A stretch of 64,000 nt of DNA from Bacillota bacterium (GCA_012728375.1 JAAYFF010000041.1:1-64000); one strand, 5' to 3'. Positions 16,615 through 26,805 are shown, counted from the first letter of the stretch. The notes: generated by a model from the letters alone, not told the origin. Numbers and translations are program-made.

Positions 16615-17412
16615 ATGCCTGAGAAAGAAAAAGTAACGAATGATTTAGCTCTCCTGCAAAAAATTGACAGAGAAAAACTTCCTTTTCATGTGGCAATTAT
16701 TATGGACGGTAATGGAAGGTGGGCCAGGCAAAGAGGATTGCCGAGAATTGTAGGGCATAAAAAGGGAATGGATACCCTTAAACAAATCGTTACCTGTGCC
16801 CATGAACTGGGAATAGGGGTACTATCCCTTTATGCTTTTTCTACAGAGAATTGGAAAAGGCCGTCTTTGGAAGTTGACTTTTTAATGCGTTTGCCTGAGG
16901 AATATCTGCACAAAGAATTAGACAGGTTAATAGAAAAAAACATTAAAATAATGGTTGCAGGCGACCTCAGTCAAGTTCCGGAAAGGACCCGCTTGGCAAT
17001 AGAAAAAGCACTGATAAAAACCAGTGGAAATACCGGTATGGTCCTTAATTTTGCCGTAAATTACGGCGGCCGCTCTGAAATTGTCAGGGCCTGTAAAAAA
17101 ATCCTTTCTTTTATCCTTGAAGGCCGTTACAGCGAAGAAGATATTACAGAAGAGCTTTTGGCCAGGCATCTTTATACTGTTAATCTTCCTGATCCGGATC
17201 TTTTGATCCGTTCCAGCGGTGAAATAAGAATTAGCAATTTTATGCTTTGGCAACTTGCTTACACTGAGTTGTGGTTCACAAAAACTTTATGGCCTGATTT
17301 TAGCAGAGAACATTTTTTACGCGCTATCCTTGATTACCAGACAAGAGAACGGCGCTTCGGGAATATTCAGGCAAAAGCACACGGCAAGCTTCATATTGAC
17401 GAGGAAGGTTAA
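16615..17412 (+). CDS. uppS: undecaprenyl (isoprenyl) diphosphate synthase
   Basis: This cis-prenyltransferase makes the undecaprenyl carrier lipid for cell-wall synthesis. In the 265-residue protein, catalytic Asp31 is in IIMDGNGRWA, the IVGHKKG and ALYAFSTENW-type blocks follow, and the C-terminal PDLLIRSSGE and LAYTELWF motifs bind the isopentenyl diphosphate. ATG 16615 follows GAAGGTGA. It begins a run with cdsA, dxr, rseP and ispG, a conserved Firmicute order. Confidence 0.96.
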   Translation: MPEKEKVTNDLALLQKIDREKLPFHVAIIMDGNGRWARQRGLPRIVGHKKGMDTLKQIVTCAHELGIGVLSLYAFSTENWKRPSLEVDFLMRLPEEYLHKELDRLIEKNIKIMVAGDLSQVPERTRLAIEKALIKTSGNTGMVLNFAVNYGGRSEIVRACKKILSFILEGRYSEEDITEELLARHLYTVNLPDPDLLIRSSGEIRISNFMLWQLAYTELWFTKTLWPDFSREHFLRAILDYQTRERRFGNIQAKAHGKLHIDEEG

Positions 17413-17444
17413 AGGGAATACTTTGGGGCAGGATGGTGATTTAA

Positions 17445-18242
17445 TTGCTTAAAACGAGAGCCCTAACAGCTCTAGCAGGAATGCCGGCGCTTCTTTTTTT
17501 TGCCTATCTCGGAAAATATTGTTATGCTATCCTTATCCTGTTCCTTTCTTTTCTTGCTTTAAGGGAATATTTTGCTCTTGCACGAAAAGGCGGCTGGAAG
17601 CCGTTTGAAACTGCCGGTTATATTTTTATTCCCGCAGTTTTGCTGGCAGTTTATCAGTCTAATTTGTTGTTAGTTATTTCAATCCTGGTCCTTTTATTTG
17701 CTTTTTTAAATTATTTGCCTGTTTTTTTACAAGGCCGTGTTAAATATTGGGAATCTGCCGTAACCTTCTGGGGTATAATATATACTGGAGGGTTGGCCGG
17801 TTTTTTATTAGCAATTCGCCTTTTACCCGATGGTTTTTTGCTAACAATTTTTTTATTTTTTGTTATCTGGTCCGCGGATATATTTGCTTATCTTGTCGGT
17901 AGAAAATTTGGAAAAAGACCTCTTGCTTCGAGGATCAGCCCCAAAAAGACCGTTGAAGGATTCTTGGCAGGGTTAACCGGAAGTGCTGTAATCGGTTCCG
18001 CACTCATGTTTTTTTTCCCGCTGCCTTATCTCAATTGGCAGGGAGGAGCTTTGCTCGGTTTTTTGAGCGGTTTTGTAGGTACCATCGGCGATCTGAGCCA
18101 GTCTGCCATGAAAAGAAGCGTTGGAGCGAAAGATTCCGGTAGCCTCCTTCCGGGTCATGGAGGCATACTGGACCGTTTTGACAGCCTTTTTTTTACAGCG
18201 CCGTTCTTTTATTTTTACCTATATTTTACTGGTATGATATAA
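17445..18242 (+). CDS. cdsA: phosphatidate cytidylyltransferase
   Basis: CDP-diglyceride synthase makes CDP-diacylglycerol from phosphatidate and CTP in the membrane. The 265-residue protein has about seven hydrophobic segments. The family signature lies in the C-terminal part: SPKKTVEGFLAGL at about 165-177 and the final KDSGSLLPGHGGILDRFDS block with its metal-binding Asp residues. A TTG start at 17445 follows AGGATGGTGA. It sits 32 bases after uppS and 19 bases before dxr. Confidence 0.95.
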   Translation: MLKTRALTALAGMPALLFFAYLGKYCYAILILFLSFLALREYFALARKGGWKPFETAGYIFIPAVLLAVYQSNLLLVISILVLLFAFLNYLPVFLQGRVKYWESAVTFWGIIYTGGLAGFLLAIRLLPDGFLLTIFLFFVIWSADIFAYLVGRKFGKRPLASRISPKKTVEGFLAGLTGSAVIGSALMFFFPLPYLNWQGGALLGFLSGFVGTIGDLSQSAMKRSVGAKDSGSLLPGHGGILDRFDSLFFTAPFFYFYLYFTGMI

Positions 18243-18261
18243 TGGATTCAAAGGAGGGCTT

Positions 18262-19437
18262 ATGGCGCGCGGAATTATTATTTTAGGTTCAACAGGTTCT
18301 ATTGGAACGCAAACGCTGCAGGTTATTGAACAGTTCCCGGGCAAATTTAAAGTAGTTGGGCTTTCAACAAACAGCAATATCGACCTTCTGGAAAAGCAGG
18401 CCAGAAAATTTAACCCTTCTGTTATTGCTGTTAGGAACGAGGAAAAAGCCCGGGAGGTTAAAAGCCGGCTCAGAGATCTGCCAATAAAAATATTAGCAGG
18501 GGAAGATGGATTAAATGAGCTTTCCACATATCCCGGTGCGGAGCTTGTTGTCGTGGCCGTGGTGGGATTTAGCGGTTTGCAGCCCACTTATCGGGCTTTA
18601 GAAAAAGGGAAAACAATTGCCCTGGCTAATAAGGAGACACTGGTTGCCGGCGGCGGGCTGATCATGAAGAAAGCAAGAGAAAAAGGGGCTGTCATTTTGC
18701 CCGTTGACAGTGAGCACTCCGCCCTTTTTCAATGTCTCCATGCCGGCAATGCCGGGGAAGTGAAAAAAATTCTTTTAACAGCTTCAGGCGGGCCGTTTCT
18801 CGGCCTGAGCAAAGAGGAGCTTGCCTTTGTAAATGCTTCCCAGGCCCTGAAACATCCCAATTGGAAAATGGGCGCAAAAGTAACAATTGATTCGGCGACC
18901 TTAATGAATAAGGGCTTTGAAGTAATCGAGGCCCGCTGGCTTTTTGATCTGGACTATGATCAGATTGGAGTTGTGGTTCATCCTGAAAGTATCGTCCATT
19001 CCATGGTACACTTTGTTGACGGTTCAATTATCGCGCAAATGAGCCTGCCTAGTATGCTCTTCCCCATTCAGTATGCCCTCAGTTATCCCAAGAGGTGGGA
19101 AAATAATTTTCCTCATCTTCAGTGGGAAGAGAAGTCGACTCTTAGTTTTCTCCCCCCGGACAAGGAAAATTTCCCCTGCCTGGAATTGGCTTATTACGCC
19201 GGAAGAAAGGGCGGCACCATGCCTGCTGTACTTAACGCGGCAAACGAACTGGCAGTGGAAAGTTTTTTAAAAGGAGAAATATCCTTTTTGCATATACCCT
19301 GTCTTTTAGAAGAAGTGATGAACAAACATAAACTTATTCCGTCCCCCGGTTTATCGGACATAATCGACGCTGACCGGTGGGCCAGGGAAGAAACCCTTGC
19401 AGTGTTACCCAAGATAAAAAAGGAGATTCGTAAATGA
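18262..19437 (+). CDS. dxr: 1-deoxy-D-xylulose 5-phosphate reductoisomerase
   Basis: Dxr converts DXP to MEP with NADPH, the second step of the methylerythritol phosphate route to isoprenoids. The 391-residue protein starts with the nucleotide loop GSTGSIGTQT (9-18), has LANKETLVAGG near 121, the metal-binding PVDSEHSA near 150, and the MNKGFEVIEA and HPESIVHSMV active-site segments. AAAGGAGG precedes ATG 18262. Its stop overlaps the rseP start in an ATGA. It belongs to the same pathway as ispG two genes downstream. Confidence 0.97.
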   Translation: MARGIIILGSTGSIGTQTLQVIEQFPGKFKVVGLSTNSNIDLLEKQARKFNPSVIAVRNEEKAREVKSRLRDLPIKILAGEDGLNELSTYPGAELVVVAVVGFSGLQPTYRALEKGKTIALANKETLVAGGGLIMKKAREKGAVILPVDSEHSALFQCLHAGNAGEVKKILLTASGGPFLGLSKEELAFVNASQALKHPNWKMGAKVTIDSATLMNKGFEVIEARWLFDLDYDQIGVVVHPESIVHSMVHFVDGSIIAQMSLPSMLFPIQYALSYPKRWENNFPHLQWEEKSTLSFLPPDKENFPCLELAYYAGRKGGTMPAVLNAANELAVESFLKGEISFLHIPCLLEEVMNKHKLIPSPGLSDIIDADRWAREETLAVLPKIKKEIRK

Positions 19438-20450
19438 TAGGAACCATTATTGCTTCTGTTATTATCTTCGGGTTGCTTATTTTTGTTCATGAGCTTGGCC
19501 ACTTCCTGGTAGCCAAATGGGCAAAAATTCGCGTTTTAGAATTTGCCCTGGGATTTGGGAAGGAGCTGCTTACCTGGGAAAAAGGAGAAACCAGGTATTC
19601 CCTGCGCTTGTTTCCTCTGGGAGGGTTCTGCCGCATGTTGGGAGAGGACCCGGAAGATCTTCCCCAAGAAGGTAATTTTCAGGAAAAGCCTTTGCTAAAC
19701 CGTTTTGCCGTTATTGCTGCAGGCTCGGTTATGAATTTCTTGCTGGCAGTTGTTCTTTTTTCGCTGCTATTCTTTCTAATTGTTGGGGTTCCTGGGACCG
19801 ATTCAACCAGGGTCGGCGCTGTCTTACCCCAAAGCAGGGCCTTTGAAGCAGGGATTCGGGAAAACGATCTGATTTTGGCTATTGACGGCGTTAAAATGAA
19901 CAACTGGAACAGCGTGGTTTCCAAAATTAATTCCAGCCCGGGAAAAGAGCTGACCATTCATATTGAAAGAAATCAACAAGATATTTTTATTTCCGTTGTA
20001 CCGGAAGAAAAGGACGGGCGGGGATTAATCGGTATTACTCCTGTTTATGAAAAATATAATTTTTTCTCCTCCATTGTCCTCGGCGTTGACTATTTCTTCT
20101 TCTGGATTAAACTGATTTTTGTCGGACTTTACCAGATGATCACCGGCATTATTCCCCCCGATGTTACGGGTCCTGTTGGAATTGTCGGTGTTATCGGCGA
20201 GGTAATGCAGGAAGGGATAAGCAATCTTTTTTCATTGACAGCAGTTATCAGTATTAATCTTGGTATTATCAATCTGCTTCCCATCCCTGCTCTCGACGGA
20301 AGTAGACTTGTGTTCTTGCTTTTAGAAGGGATTAGGGGAAAACCGATTGATCCAAAAAAAGAAGGTTTTATCCATTTTATTGGCTTTACCTTTTTGATTC
20401 TGTTAATGATTTTTATTGCTTTTCAGGATATCACACGTCTTATCTATTAG
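19434..20450 (+). CDS. rseP: site-2 intramembrane metalloprotease RseP/RasP
   Basis: This M50 protease cleaves transmembrane anti-sigma factors and signal peptide remnants. The 338-residue protein has the zinc motif HELGH (His19, Glu20, His23) in the first membrane segment, one PDZ domain at about 115-190, and the second catalytic motif NLLPIPALDG near 280-290 in a later segment. It is ATGA-overlapped with dxr. In the related B. subtilis protein (RasP) the targets include RsiW and FtsL; the target here is unknown. Confidence 0.95.
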   Translation: MIGTIIASVIIFGLLIFVHELGHFLVAKWAKIRVLEFALGFGKELLTWEKGETRYSLRLFPLGGFCRMLGEDPEDLPQEGNFQEKPLLNRFAVIAAGSVMNFLLAVVLFSLLFFLIVGVPGTDSTRVGAVLPQSRAFEAGIRENDLILAIDGVKMNNWNSVVSKINSSPGKELTIHIERNQQDIFISVVPEEKDGRGLIGITPVYEKYNFFSSIVLGVDYFFFWIKLIFVGLYQMITGIIPPDVTGPVGIVGVIGEVMQEGISNLFSLTAVISINLGIINLLPIPALDGSRLVFLLLEGIRGKPIDPKKEGFIHFIGFTFLILLMIFIAFQDITRLIY

Positions 20451-20470
20451 AAAACTTGGAGGCACTGGCA

Positions 20471-21535
20471 GTGAGAAGAGTATCTATCCCTGTGATGGTG
20501 GGAAACATGCCTGTTGGAGGCGGCGCTCCTGTTTCTATTCAGTCCATGACGAACACTGATACAAGCGATGTGGAGGCGACGGTACGTCAGATTAACGGTC
20601 TTTTTGAAGCCGGCTGTGAGCTTGTAAGGGTTGCTGTCCCTGACGAAGCGGCGGCAAAATCTTTGGGTGCCATTAAAAAAAATATTTCTATTCCCCTTAT
20701 TGCAGATATTCATTTTAATTATAAATTAGCTCTCATGGCGATTAATCAGGGTGTGGACAAGGTTAGGATTAACCCGGGTACTCTTGGGGGGGTGAAAAAT
20801 TTTGACCGTATTATTGCTGCGGCAAAAGACAGGGGTATTCCTCTCCGCATCGGGGTAAATTCCGGTTCTGTTGAAAAGGAAGTTATGGCCAGGCATAAGG
20901 GGAGGATCTCTGAAGCCCTGGTTGAATCCACGCTTAGGGCTGTTGATTATCTGGAAAAACATGCGTTTTCCAATATTGTTGTATCTGTAAAAGCAACCAG
21001 TGTTTCTTCCACAGTGAATGCTTACGAAAAAATTGCTGCGCAAATTCCCTATCCGCTGCACCTGGGGGTAACTGAAGCGGGCAGGGGAATGGACGGTGTA
21101 ATTAAATCTTCCATAGGAATCGGTTCCCTTTTACTCAAGGGCATCGGGGATACCATCAGGGTTTCTCTGACAGGCGACCCGGTTGAAGAAATAGCCGCTG
21201 CAAAAAAGATCATACAGGCGACCGGCCAAAGGTCATTTGGACCCGAAATTATTTCCTGCCCCACATGTGCCAGGTGTAAAATTGATCTCGGCGGGCTGGT
21301 TAAAAAAATAGAGGTGCTGGTAAAGGATGTAACAGCTCCTTTAAAAATTGCTGTTATGGGTTGCCCCGTCAATGGGCCCGGTGAAGCCAAGGAAGCCCAT
21401 CTGGGAATTTCCGGGGCAGGAGAAAATGCTGTTCTTTTTCGGGAAGGAGTTCTTCTAAAAAAGGTTCCCATCAGCAAGCTGGAAGAAGAATTTTTGGCGG
21501 AGCTTCAAAAACTGGCATTATCTTTCCAGAGTTAA
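20471..21535 (+). CDS. ispG: 4-hydroxy-3-methylbut-2-enyl-diphosphate synthase
   Basis: IspG reductively converts MEcPP to HMBPP using a 4Fe-4S cluster. Cluster ligands Cys263, Cys266 and Cys298 (GCPVNGPGE) with Glu305 are present; Cys269 is extra. The N-terminal TIM barrel carries QSMTNTDT near 24-31. GTG 20471 is preferred because TTGGAGG is eight bases upstream; the in-frame TTG 20456 is part of that site. This gives 354 residues, normal for the family. It completes the dxr-rseP-ispG run. Confidence 0.96.
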   Translation: MRRVSIPVMVGNMPVGGGAPVSIQSMTNTDTSDVEATVRQINGLFEAGCELVRVAVPDEAAAKSLGAIKKNISIPLIADIHFNYKLALMAINQGVDKVRINPGTLGGVKNFDRIIAAAKDRGIPLRIGVNSGSVEKEVMARHKGRISEALVESTLRAVDYLEKHAFSNIVVSVKATSVSSTVNAYEKIAAQIPYPLHLGVTEAGRGMDGVIKSSIGIGSLLLKGIGDTIRVSLTGDPVEEIAAAKKIIQATGQRSFGPEIISCPTCARCKIDLGGLVKKIEVLVKDVTAPLKIAVMGCPVNGPGEAKEAHLGISGAGENAVLFREGVLLKKVPISKLEEEFLAELQKLALSFQS

Positions 21536-21559
21536 ACAGGAGGAACGGAGGATTATCAT

Positions 21560-22201
21560 ATGGATATAATGGCTATTATCCCGGCTTACAACGAGGAGAG
21601 AACGATTGGCAACGTTTTATCAGCCCTTAAAGAGGTTTCTCTTGTTAAGAAAATTATTGTTGTTAGCGACGGCTCAACGGATAATACAGTTCAGGTTGCC
21701 AGAAGCTACGGCGTGGAAGTTGTGGAACTAGAAGAGAACCGAGGAAAAGGGGGAGCTTTAAAAGCAGGCCTTGACAATGCCAAAGCAGATGTGGTTCTTT
21801 TCCTGGATGCCGATTTACTGGGGCTTACCCCCAGCCATGTGTATAATCTTCTTTACCCGGTAATTAACGGTGAAGCGGATATGACCATCGGCATTTTTGA
21901 AAAGGGCAGAATAGCAACGGATCTTGCCCAAAAGATGGCACCGTACCTCTCAGGGCAAAGGGCATTAAAATTTCATTTGCTGGAACAAATTTCCGACCTG
22001 GATGTGGCACGTTTTGGTGTGGAAGTAGCGCTGAACCGTTTTATGGAATCTTCAAAGATTACTGTTAAAGAGGTACTTCTTCGGGATATGTCTCATGTAA
22101 TGAAAGAAGAAAAACTTGGCGTCTGGAAGGGAATGGCGGCCAGAATGAAGATGTATTGGGAGATCATCAAGTATTTAACCCGGGTCAACTCATTAAGATA
22201 A
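21560..22201 (+). CDS. family 2 glycosyltransferase (GT-A)
   Basis: The 213-residue single-domain GT2 protein has IIPAYNEERT at 6-15, VSDGSTDNT near 36-44 and the metal-binding DAD of FLDADLLG near 78-85. No transmembrane segment is evident, so it probably acts in the cytoplasm or at the membrane face. AGGAGGAACGGAGG precedes ATG 21560. It follows ispG by 24 bases. The donor and acceptor are unknown; small GT2 enzymes of this type include polyprenyl-phosphate sugar transferases and glucosyl-phosphoglycerate synthase relatives. Confidence 0.85.
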   Translation: MDIMAIIPAYNEERTIGNVLSALKEVSLVKKIIVVSDGSTDNTVQVARSYGVEVVELEENRGKGGALKAGLDNAKADVVLFLDADLLGLTPSHVYNLLYPVINGEADMTIGIFEKGRIATDLAQKMAPYLSGQRALKFHLLEQISDLDVARFGVEVALNRFMESSKITVKEVLLRDMSHVMKEEKLGVWKGMAARMKMYWEIIKYLTRVNSLR

Positions 22202-22286
22202 GAAAGTAACCGCTCCTTAACTTGCGTATATACTTAGGATATGATAAAATGACCCTGTCCGTAGAATTAATAGTGGTCCGGCCTGA

Positions 22287-22318
22287 AGAGTGGGTTTTTT
22301 GCCCCACTCTTTATTCTT
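22287..22318 (+). terminator. intrinsic terminator before rimP
   Basis: AGAGTGGG (22287-22294) pairs with CCCACTCT (22303-22310) and is followed by TTATTCTT. It ends the uppS-to-glycosyltransferase unit, or acts as a leader attenuator for rimP-nusA. Confidence 0.7.
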
Positions 22319-22343
22319 AAAGGATGCCAAGGAGATTAAAAAG

Positions 22344-22820
22344 ATGGATAGGAAGAAAATCAGAAGTATCGTGGAAGAGCTGGCGGAGGGTGCTGCCGGA
22401 GCTTTAGGGATGGAACTGGTGGACGTCGATTTTAAAACAACCAACAGGGGATATCATATTATTGTTTATATTGACAAACCGGGAGGGGTTTTTTTGGAGG
22501 ATTGCGAAATGGTGAGCAAATCCCTTGGGGAACTTCTTGATCTTCACGATCCCATCCCTTCCCGTTATATATTGGAAGTGTCTTCGCCGGGGATTGAAAG
22601 GCCTTTGAAAAAAAGAGAGGATTTTGTACGATTTCTCGGTGAGGAAGCCAAAATAAAAACGGCAAGCAAGATAAACGGTTGCAAAAATTTTACCGGCATC
22701 CTGGGAGAGGTTCGGGGAGACAATTTAATTTTAAGGGTAGGAAAAGAGGAGATTGCAATTCCTTTTCAAGACATAACCAAGGCTAACCTCTGCTATAAAA
22801 AAGGGGGGAGGAAAAAGTGA
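22344..22820 (+). CDS. rimP: ribosome maturation factor RimP
   Basis: RimP assists 30S subunit maturation. ATG 22344 is chosen because AAGGAG is nine bases upstream; the longer open frame from 22290 starts inside a terminator hairpin. This gives 158 residues, normal for the family. Conserved stretches include LGMELVDVDF near 20-29, the DCEMVSKSLG segment and the EVSSPGIERPL motif near 80. It overlaps nusA in GTGA and opens the conserved rimP-nusA-rnpM-infB-rbfA operon. Confidence 0.96.
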   Translation: MDRKKIRSIVEELAEGAAGALGMELVDVDFKTTNRGYHIIVYIDKPGGVFLEDCEMVSKSLGELLDLHDPIPSRYILEVSSPGIERPLKKREDFVRFLGEEAKIKTASKINGCKNFTGILGEVRGDNLILRVGKEEIAIPFQDITKANLCYKKGGRKK

Positions 22821-23977
22821 ATCCGGATTTTATGCTGGCGCTGGAAGCTATTGAAAAAGAAAAAGGTATTAAAAAAGAGACTCTGTTCGAGGCAATTGAA
22901 GCAGCGTTAATTTCAGCATACAAGCGAAATTTTAATTCTGCTCATAATGTAAGGGTCAGTATTGAAAGGGAAACCGGAGAAATAAAAGTTTTTTCCTGTA
23001 TGGATGTGGTAGAAAAAGTGGTAAACCCGCAGCAGGAAATTCATATAGACAAAGCCCGCCAGAACAATCCGCTCTGTAAGAGCGGAGATATTCTTGAGAT
23101 CGAGGTTACCCCTAAAAATTTCGGGCGGATTGCTGCTCAGACGGCGAAACAGGTTGTTATCCAGCGCATTCGCGAAGCCGAACGGGAAATGATATATGAA
23201 GAATTTATCGACCGGGAAGAAGATATTATTACGGGTGTAATTCATCGTTTTGAGCATAAAAATGCTATAATTAATTTAGGAAAAGCCGAGGCAATACTGA
23301 CACCGGCCGAACAAATCCCGCGGGACAATTATAAACAAGGCGATAGGATAAAAGCGTATATTATTGAAGTTAAAAAAACGAGTAAGGGTCCGCAAATTTT
23401 TATTTCCAGAACTCATCCGGGACTTTTAAAGCGTTTATTTGAACTGGAAGTACCGGAGATTTATAATGGAATTGTTGAAATTAAAGGTGTAGTGCGTGAA
23501 CCGGGGAATAGATCCAAGATCGCCGTTTATTCCCATAAAAAAGACGTTGATCCGGTAGGTGCATGCGTTGGTCCCAGAGGCTCCAGGGTTCAGGCCATTG
23601 TCAATGAATTAAAAGGCGAAAAAATTGATATAATCGAGTGGAATGAAGATCCTGGGGTTTTTATTGCCAGTACCCTTAGCCCGGCAAAAACAATTAAAGT
23701 AGAAACCAACCCGGAGAACAAATCAGCTTTGGTAGTTGTTCCGGATTACCAGCTTTCGCTGGCCATCGGCAAGGAAGGGCAGAACGTTCGCCTGGCTGCC
23801 AAATTATCGGGATGGAAAATAGATATTATCAGTGAATCCAGTTACTTGGAAAAAGCTAAGAACAATAAACTTCAAGAAGAAAGCAGCATTTCCCCGCCGG
23901 AAGGAGCAACGGAAGGTTCGTGTGAAAAGGACGGCAGCAATACAGGCGAAAATATATTGGAAAAAGAAGGGATGTAG
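22817..23977 (+). CDS. nusA: transcription termination/antitermination factor NusA
   Basis: NusA binds RNA polymerase and modulates pausing, termination and antitermination. The 386-residue protein has the N-terminal polymerase-binding domain (1-125), an S1 domain (about 130-200) and two KH domains (about 205-345, with GPRGSRVQAI and AIGKEGQNVRLA). A short acidic tail follows. It lacks the extra C-terminal repeats of Proteobacteria, as expected for Firmicutes. The GTG start at 22817 is coupled to rimP. Confidence 0.97.
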   Translation: MNPDFMLALEAIEKEKGIKKETLFEAIEAALISAYKRNFNSAHNVRVSIERETGEIKVFSCMDVVEKVVNPQQEIHIDKARQNNPLCKSGDILEIEVTPKNFGRIAAQTAKQVVIQRIREAEREMIYEEFIDREEDIITGVIHRFEHKNAIINLGKAEAILTPAEQIPRDNYKQGDRIKAYIIEVKKTSKGPQIFISRTHPGLLKRLFELEVPEIYNGIVEIKGVVREPGNRSKIAVYSHKKDVDPVGACVGPRGSRVQAIVNELKGEKIDIIEWNEDPGVFIASTLSPAKTIKVETNPENKSALVVVPDYQLSLAIGKEGQNVRLAAKLSGWKIDIISESSYLEKAKNNKLQEESSISPPEGATEGSCEKDGSNTGENILEKEGM

Positions 23978-24247
23978 ATGCTCCGCAAACGTAAGCTGCC
24001 GATGAGAATGTGCTTGGGATGCCGCGAATCTAAAGCAAAAAGAGAGCTCATCAGGGTGGTTCGAACCCCCGAAGGGGAAATAGAGTTGGATTTTACCGGA
24101 AAAAAAGCAGGAAGAGGTGCTTATATTTGCCCTTCCGCTGATTGCTTGAAGAAAGCGATAAAAGGGAAGGGACTGGCAAAAAGCCTTGAAAGCCCCATAC
24201 CCGAGCACATCATCGCTACTTTAAAAGAACAGCTGGATAAGGAGTAA
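23978..24247 (+). CDS. rnpM: RNase P modulator RnpM (YlxR)
   Basis: The 89-residue basic protein of the YlxR/DUF448 family has the hallmark MRMCLGCRESK near residues 8-18 and GRGAYICP near 46-53. YlxR binds the RNase P RNA and modulates its activity in B. subtilis. It begins directly after the nusA stop. The ylxQ (L7Ae-like) gene that usually follows is missing; infB comes next after 54 bases. Confidence 0.95.
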   Translation: MLRKRKLPMRMCLGCRESKAKRELIRVVRTPEGEIELDFTGKKAGRGAYICPSADCLKKAIKGKGLAKSLESPIPEHIIATLKEQLDKE

Positions 24248-24301
24248 CTGGAGTGCATTTCTTTACAATTCTAAGGAGGTCTAAAAATGGAGGTGTAGTG
24301 T

Positions 24302-26416
24302 ATGGGAAAAGTAAGAGTTTACGAGTTGGCTAAAGAATTAGGGATCAATAGCAAAAAATTAATTACAGTGCTGCAGGAACTGAATGTTGAAGTTAAAAAC
24401 CATATGAGCACAATGGAAGAAGATGAGGCCAAAAGGGTAATGGAGGTTCTGACGGGTGGTGAAAAAACACCTGATAAAACCGGTCCGACTGGAAATTCCG
24501 CAATGAATAAGCCTGAAGAAAGCAGGGCAGATGAACCTCAAAAAGAGCTTCAAGGGAAAGTAGATGCTGAGAGCGGGAAAGGAAAAAATAAAAAAGCAAA
24601 ATCTGTAAAGGAAGGCCGTAAAGCGAGAAAGGCAGCTAAAGCGGCTCTGGAAAAAAAGATAAAAACAGAGGAGGTGCTGCACCTCGAAGGAAGGGTTACC
24701 GTCGGTGAACTGGCCGGGAGGTTAAATGTACAGACTTCCGAAATATTGGGGAAACTTTTGGAGGTAGGCATAATTTCCAATATTAATCAGCCGTTAGACG
24801 AGGATACTCTGGATATTTTATCGGAAGAATACGGAATAAAGTTTGAACTGAAACCCGATCCCGATGAGCAAGAATTGTTAAACCTCGGGGAGAGCGGGGG
24901 AGAAAAACAGCTGCGCCCCAGACCTCCGGTTGTTACAGTTTTGGGGCATGTTGATCATGGGAAAACCTCTCTTCTTGATCGCATCAGGAAAACAAACGTT
25001 ACCGCTTCTGAAGCCGGAGGCATTACGCAACATATCGGCGCATATATGGTGGAAGTGGACGGTAAAAAAATTGTTTTCCTCGATACGCCCGGGCATGAAG
25101 CTTTTACGGCTATGCGTGCCAGGGGAGCCCAGGTCACGGATATTGCTGTTCTGGTTGTCGCTGCAGATGACGGCGTTATGCCGCAAACCATTGAGGCTAT
25201 CAACCATGTTAAAGCTGCGGGGGTCTCCATAATTGTTGCCATTAATAAAGTAGATAAACCCACTGCTAATGTAGATAGGGTAAAGCAACAATTAAGTGAG
25301 GCAGGTTTAATACCTGAAGAATGGGGCGGGGATACTATTTGTGTACCCGTGAGCGCTTTGAAAGGTGAAGGTCTGGAAGACCTTCTGGAAATGATTTTGC
25401 TTGTGGCCGAAATGTCGGAACTGAAAGCCGATTACTCACGACCTGCCAGAGGAACGGTTATTGAAGCCAAGCTTGATAAGGGACGCGGCCCGGTGGCCAC
25501 AGTTCTAATTCAGGATGGTGTAATGAAAATTGGCGACCCCATTATCTGTGGGACTATTTACGGTAAGGTAAGGGCATTGCTTGACGATAAAGGAAAGAGG
25601 ATTAAAAAAGCGGATCCTTCTACTCCTGTTGAGATTTTGGGCCTTAGCGATGTTCCACAGGCCGGGGACAGTTTTATGGTCGTTAAGGACGAAAAATTGG
25701 CCAGGCAAATCGCTGCGAAAAGAGGAGAGAAACTTCGGGAGGCAACTCTCCGTAAAGTGCAAAAAGTGTCCCTTGACGATCTTTTTAAACAGGCCCAAGA
25801 AAACGAGGTTGATCTAAATATTATTATCAAGGCCGATACCCAGGGATCTGCAGAAGCGTTGCAGGATTCTCTGCAAAAAATTGAAAGCGATAAAGTTAAG
25901 ATTAAAATTCTTCACACCGGGGTAGGAGCGATAACTGAGTCGGATATCATGCTGGCTTCGGCTTCAAATGCCATAATAATAGGTTTCAATGTCCGCCCCG
26001 AGCCGAGCGCCAGGAAGCTGGCGGAAAAAGAAGGGGTTGACATACGCCTTTACCGGGTAATTTACGAGATCATTGAAAATATTAAAGCTGCCATTAATGG
26101 AATGCTTGAGCCGGAATATGAAGAAGTAATTTTTGGACAGGCGGAAATAAGGCATCTTTTTAAAGTTTCCAAATTGGGAACCGTGGCCGGTTCTTATGTG
26201 CTGGAGGGGACAATTAAGAGAAATGCGGGTATTCGGGTAATCCGCGACGGTAAGGTTGTGCATGTGGGAAGAATAGAGTCTCTAAAACGCTTCAAGGATG
26301 ATGTCAAAGAAGTTCCCAGCGGATTTGAATGCGGCATCCTTTTGGAGAACTTTAACGACTTGCGAGAGGTCGATATTCTGGAATCATTCTCTTCCCGGAA
26401 GGTGACTTCGACGTAA
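24302..26416 (+). CDS. infB: translation initiation factor IF-2
   Basis: IF-2 delivers initiator tRNA to the ribosome and hydrolyses GTP at subunit joining. The 704-residue protein has an IF2 N-terminal helix domain (about 1-55), a lysine-rich linker (to about 125), a second IF2-N domain (about 128-185), then the G domain: GHVDHGKT near 218, DTPGHEAF near 262 and NKVDKP near 317. Domains II to IV follow. A four-codon ATG GAG GTG TAG mini-frame lies between its AAGGAGG (24272-24278) and the ATG at 24302, which itself follows GGAGGTGTAG. Confidence 0.97.
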   Translation: MGKVRVYELAKELGINSKKLITVLQELNVEVKNHMSTMEEDEAKRVMEVLTGGEKTPDKTGPTGNSAMNKPEESRADEPQKELQGKVDAESGKGKNKKAKSVKEGRKARKAAKAALEKKIKTEEVLHLEGRVTVGELAGRLNVQTSEILGKLLEVGIISNINQPLDEDTLDILSEEYGIKFELKPDPDEQELLNLGESGGEKQLRPRPPVVTVLGHVDHGKTSLLDRIRKTNVTASEAGGITQHIGAYMVEVDGKKIVFLDTPGHEAFTAMRARGAQVTDIAVLVVAADDGVMPQTIEAINHVKAAGVSIIVAINKVDKPTANVDRVKQQLSEAGLIPEEWGGDTICVPVSALKGEGLEDLLEMILLVAEMSELKADYSRPARGTVIEAKLDKGRGPVATVLIQDGVMKIGDPIICGTIYGKVRALLDDKGKRIKKADPSTPVEILGLSDVPQAGDSFMVVKDEKLARQIAAKRGEKLREATLRKVQKVSLDDLFKQAQENEVDLNIIIKADTQGSAEALQDSLQKIESDKVKIKILHTGVGAITESDIMLASASNAIIIGFNVRPEPSARKLAEKEGVDIRLYRVIYEIIENIKAAINGMLEPEYEEVIFGQAEIRHLFKVSKLGTVAGSYVLEGTIKRNAGIRVIRDGKVVHVGRIESLKRFKDDVKEVPSGFECGILLENFNDLREVDILESFSSRKVTST

Positions 26417-26440
26417 TCTACCTTCAAGGAGGGTATTCTG

Positions 26441-26803
26441 ATGTCAAAACAGAGGCCCCAAAGAGTTGCCGAAAGAATTAAGGAGGAAGTTAGCGATATT
26501 CTCCGGCTGGAAATTAAAGATCCCGGGCTGTATAAAATGACCAGTGTAACAGATGTTGAAGTATCAAGGGATCTCGGTTACGCGAAGATTTACGTCAGCG
26601 TTTTCGGAGATAAAAATGAGCAGGAAAATATCTTAAAATTATTGTCAAAAGCCTCCGGTTTCATTCGTTCAGAGCTGGGAAAAAGAATTCGGCTGCGACA
26701 TATCCCTGAGGTGGAATTTCGCCTCGATCGTTCTCTTGAATACGGTGCCCATATTAATAAAGTTTTAAAAACATTAAATTTGGGTGCGGGAGATGATAAG
26801 TAA
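26441..26803 (+). CDS. rbfA: ribosome-binding factor A
   Basis: RbfA is a 30S maturation and cold-shock factor with a KH-like fold. The 120-residue length is normal. RVAERIKEEVSDIL at the N-terminus and the VTDVEVSRDLGYAKIYVS strand region (about 31-48) are diagnostic, as is RHIPEVEFRLD near 86-96. CAAGGAGG precedes ATG 26441, 24 bases after infB. It precedes nrnA by two bases, a common Firmicute order. Confidence 0.96.
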   Translation: MSKQRPQRVAERIKEEVSDILRLEIKDPGLYKMTSVTDVEVSRDLGYAKIYVSVFGDKNEQENILKLLSKASGFIRSELGKRIRLRHIPEVEFRLDRSLEYGAHINKVLKTLNLGAGDDK

Positions 26804-26805
26804 AA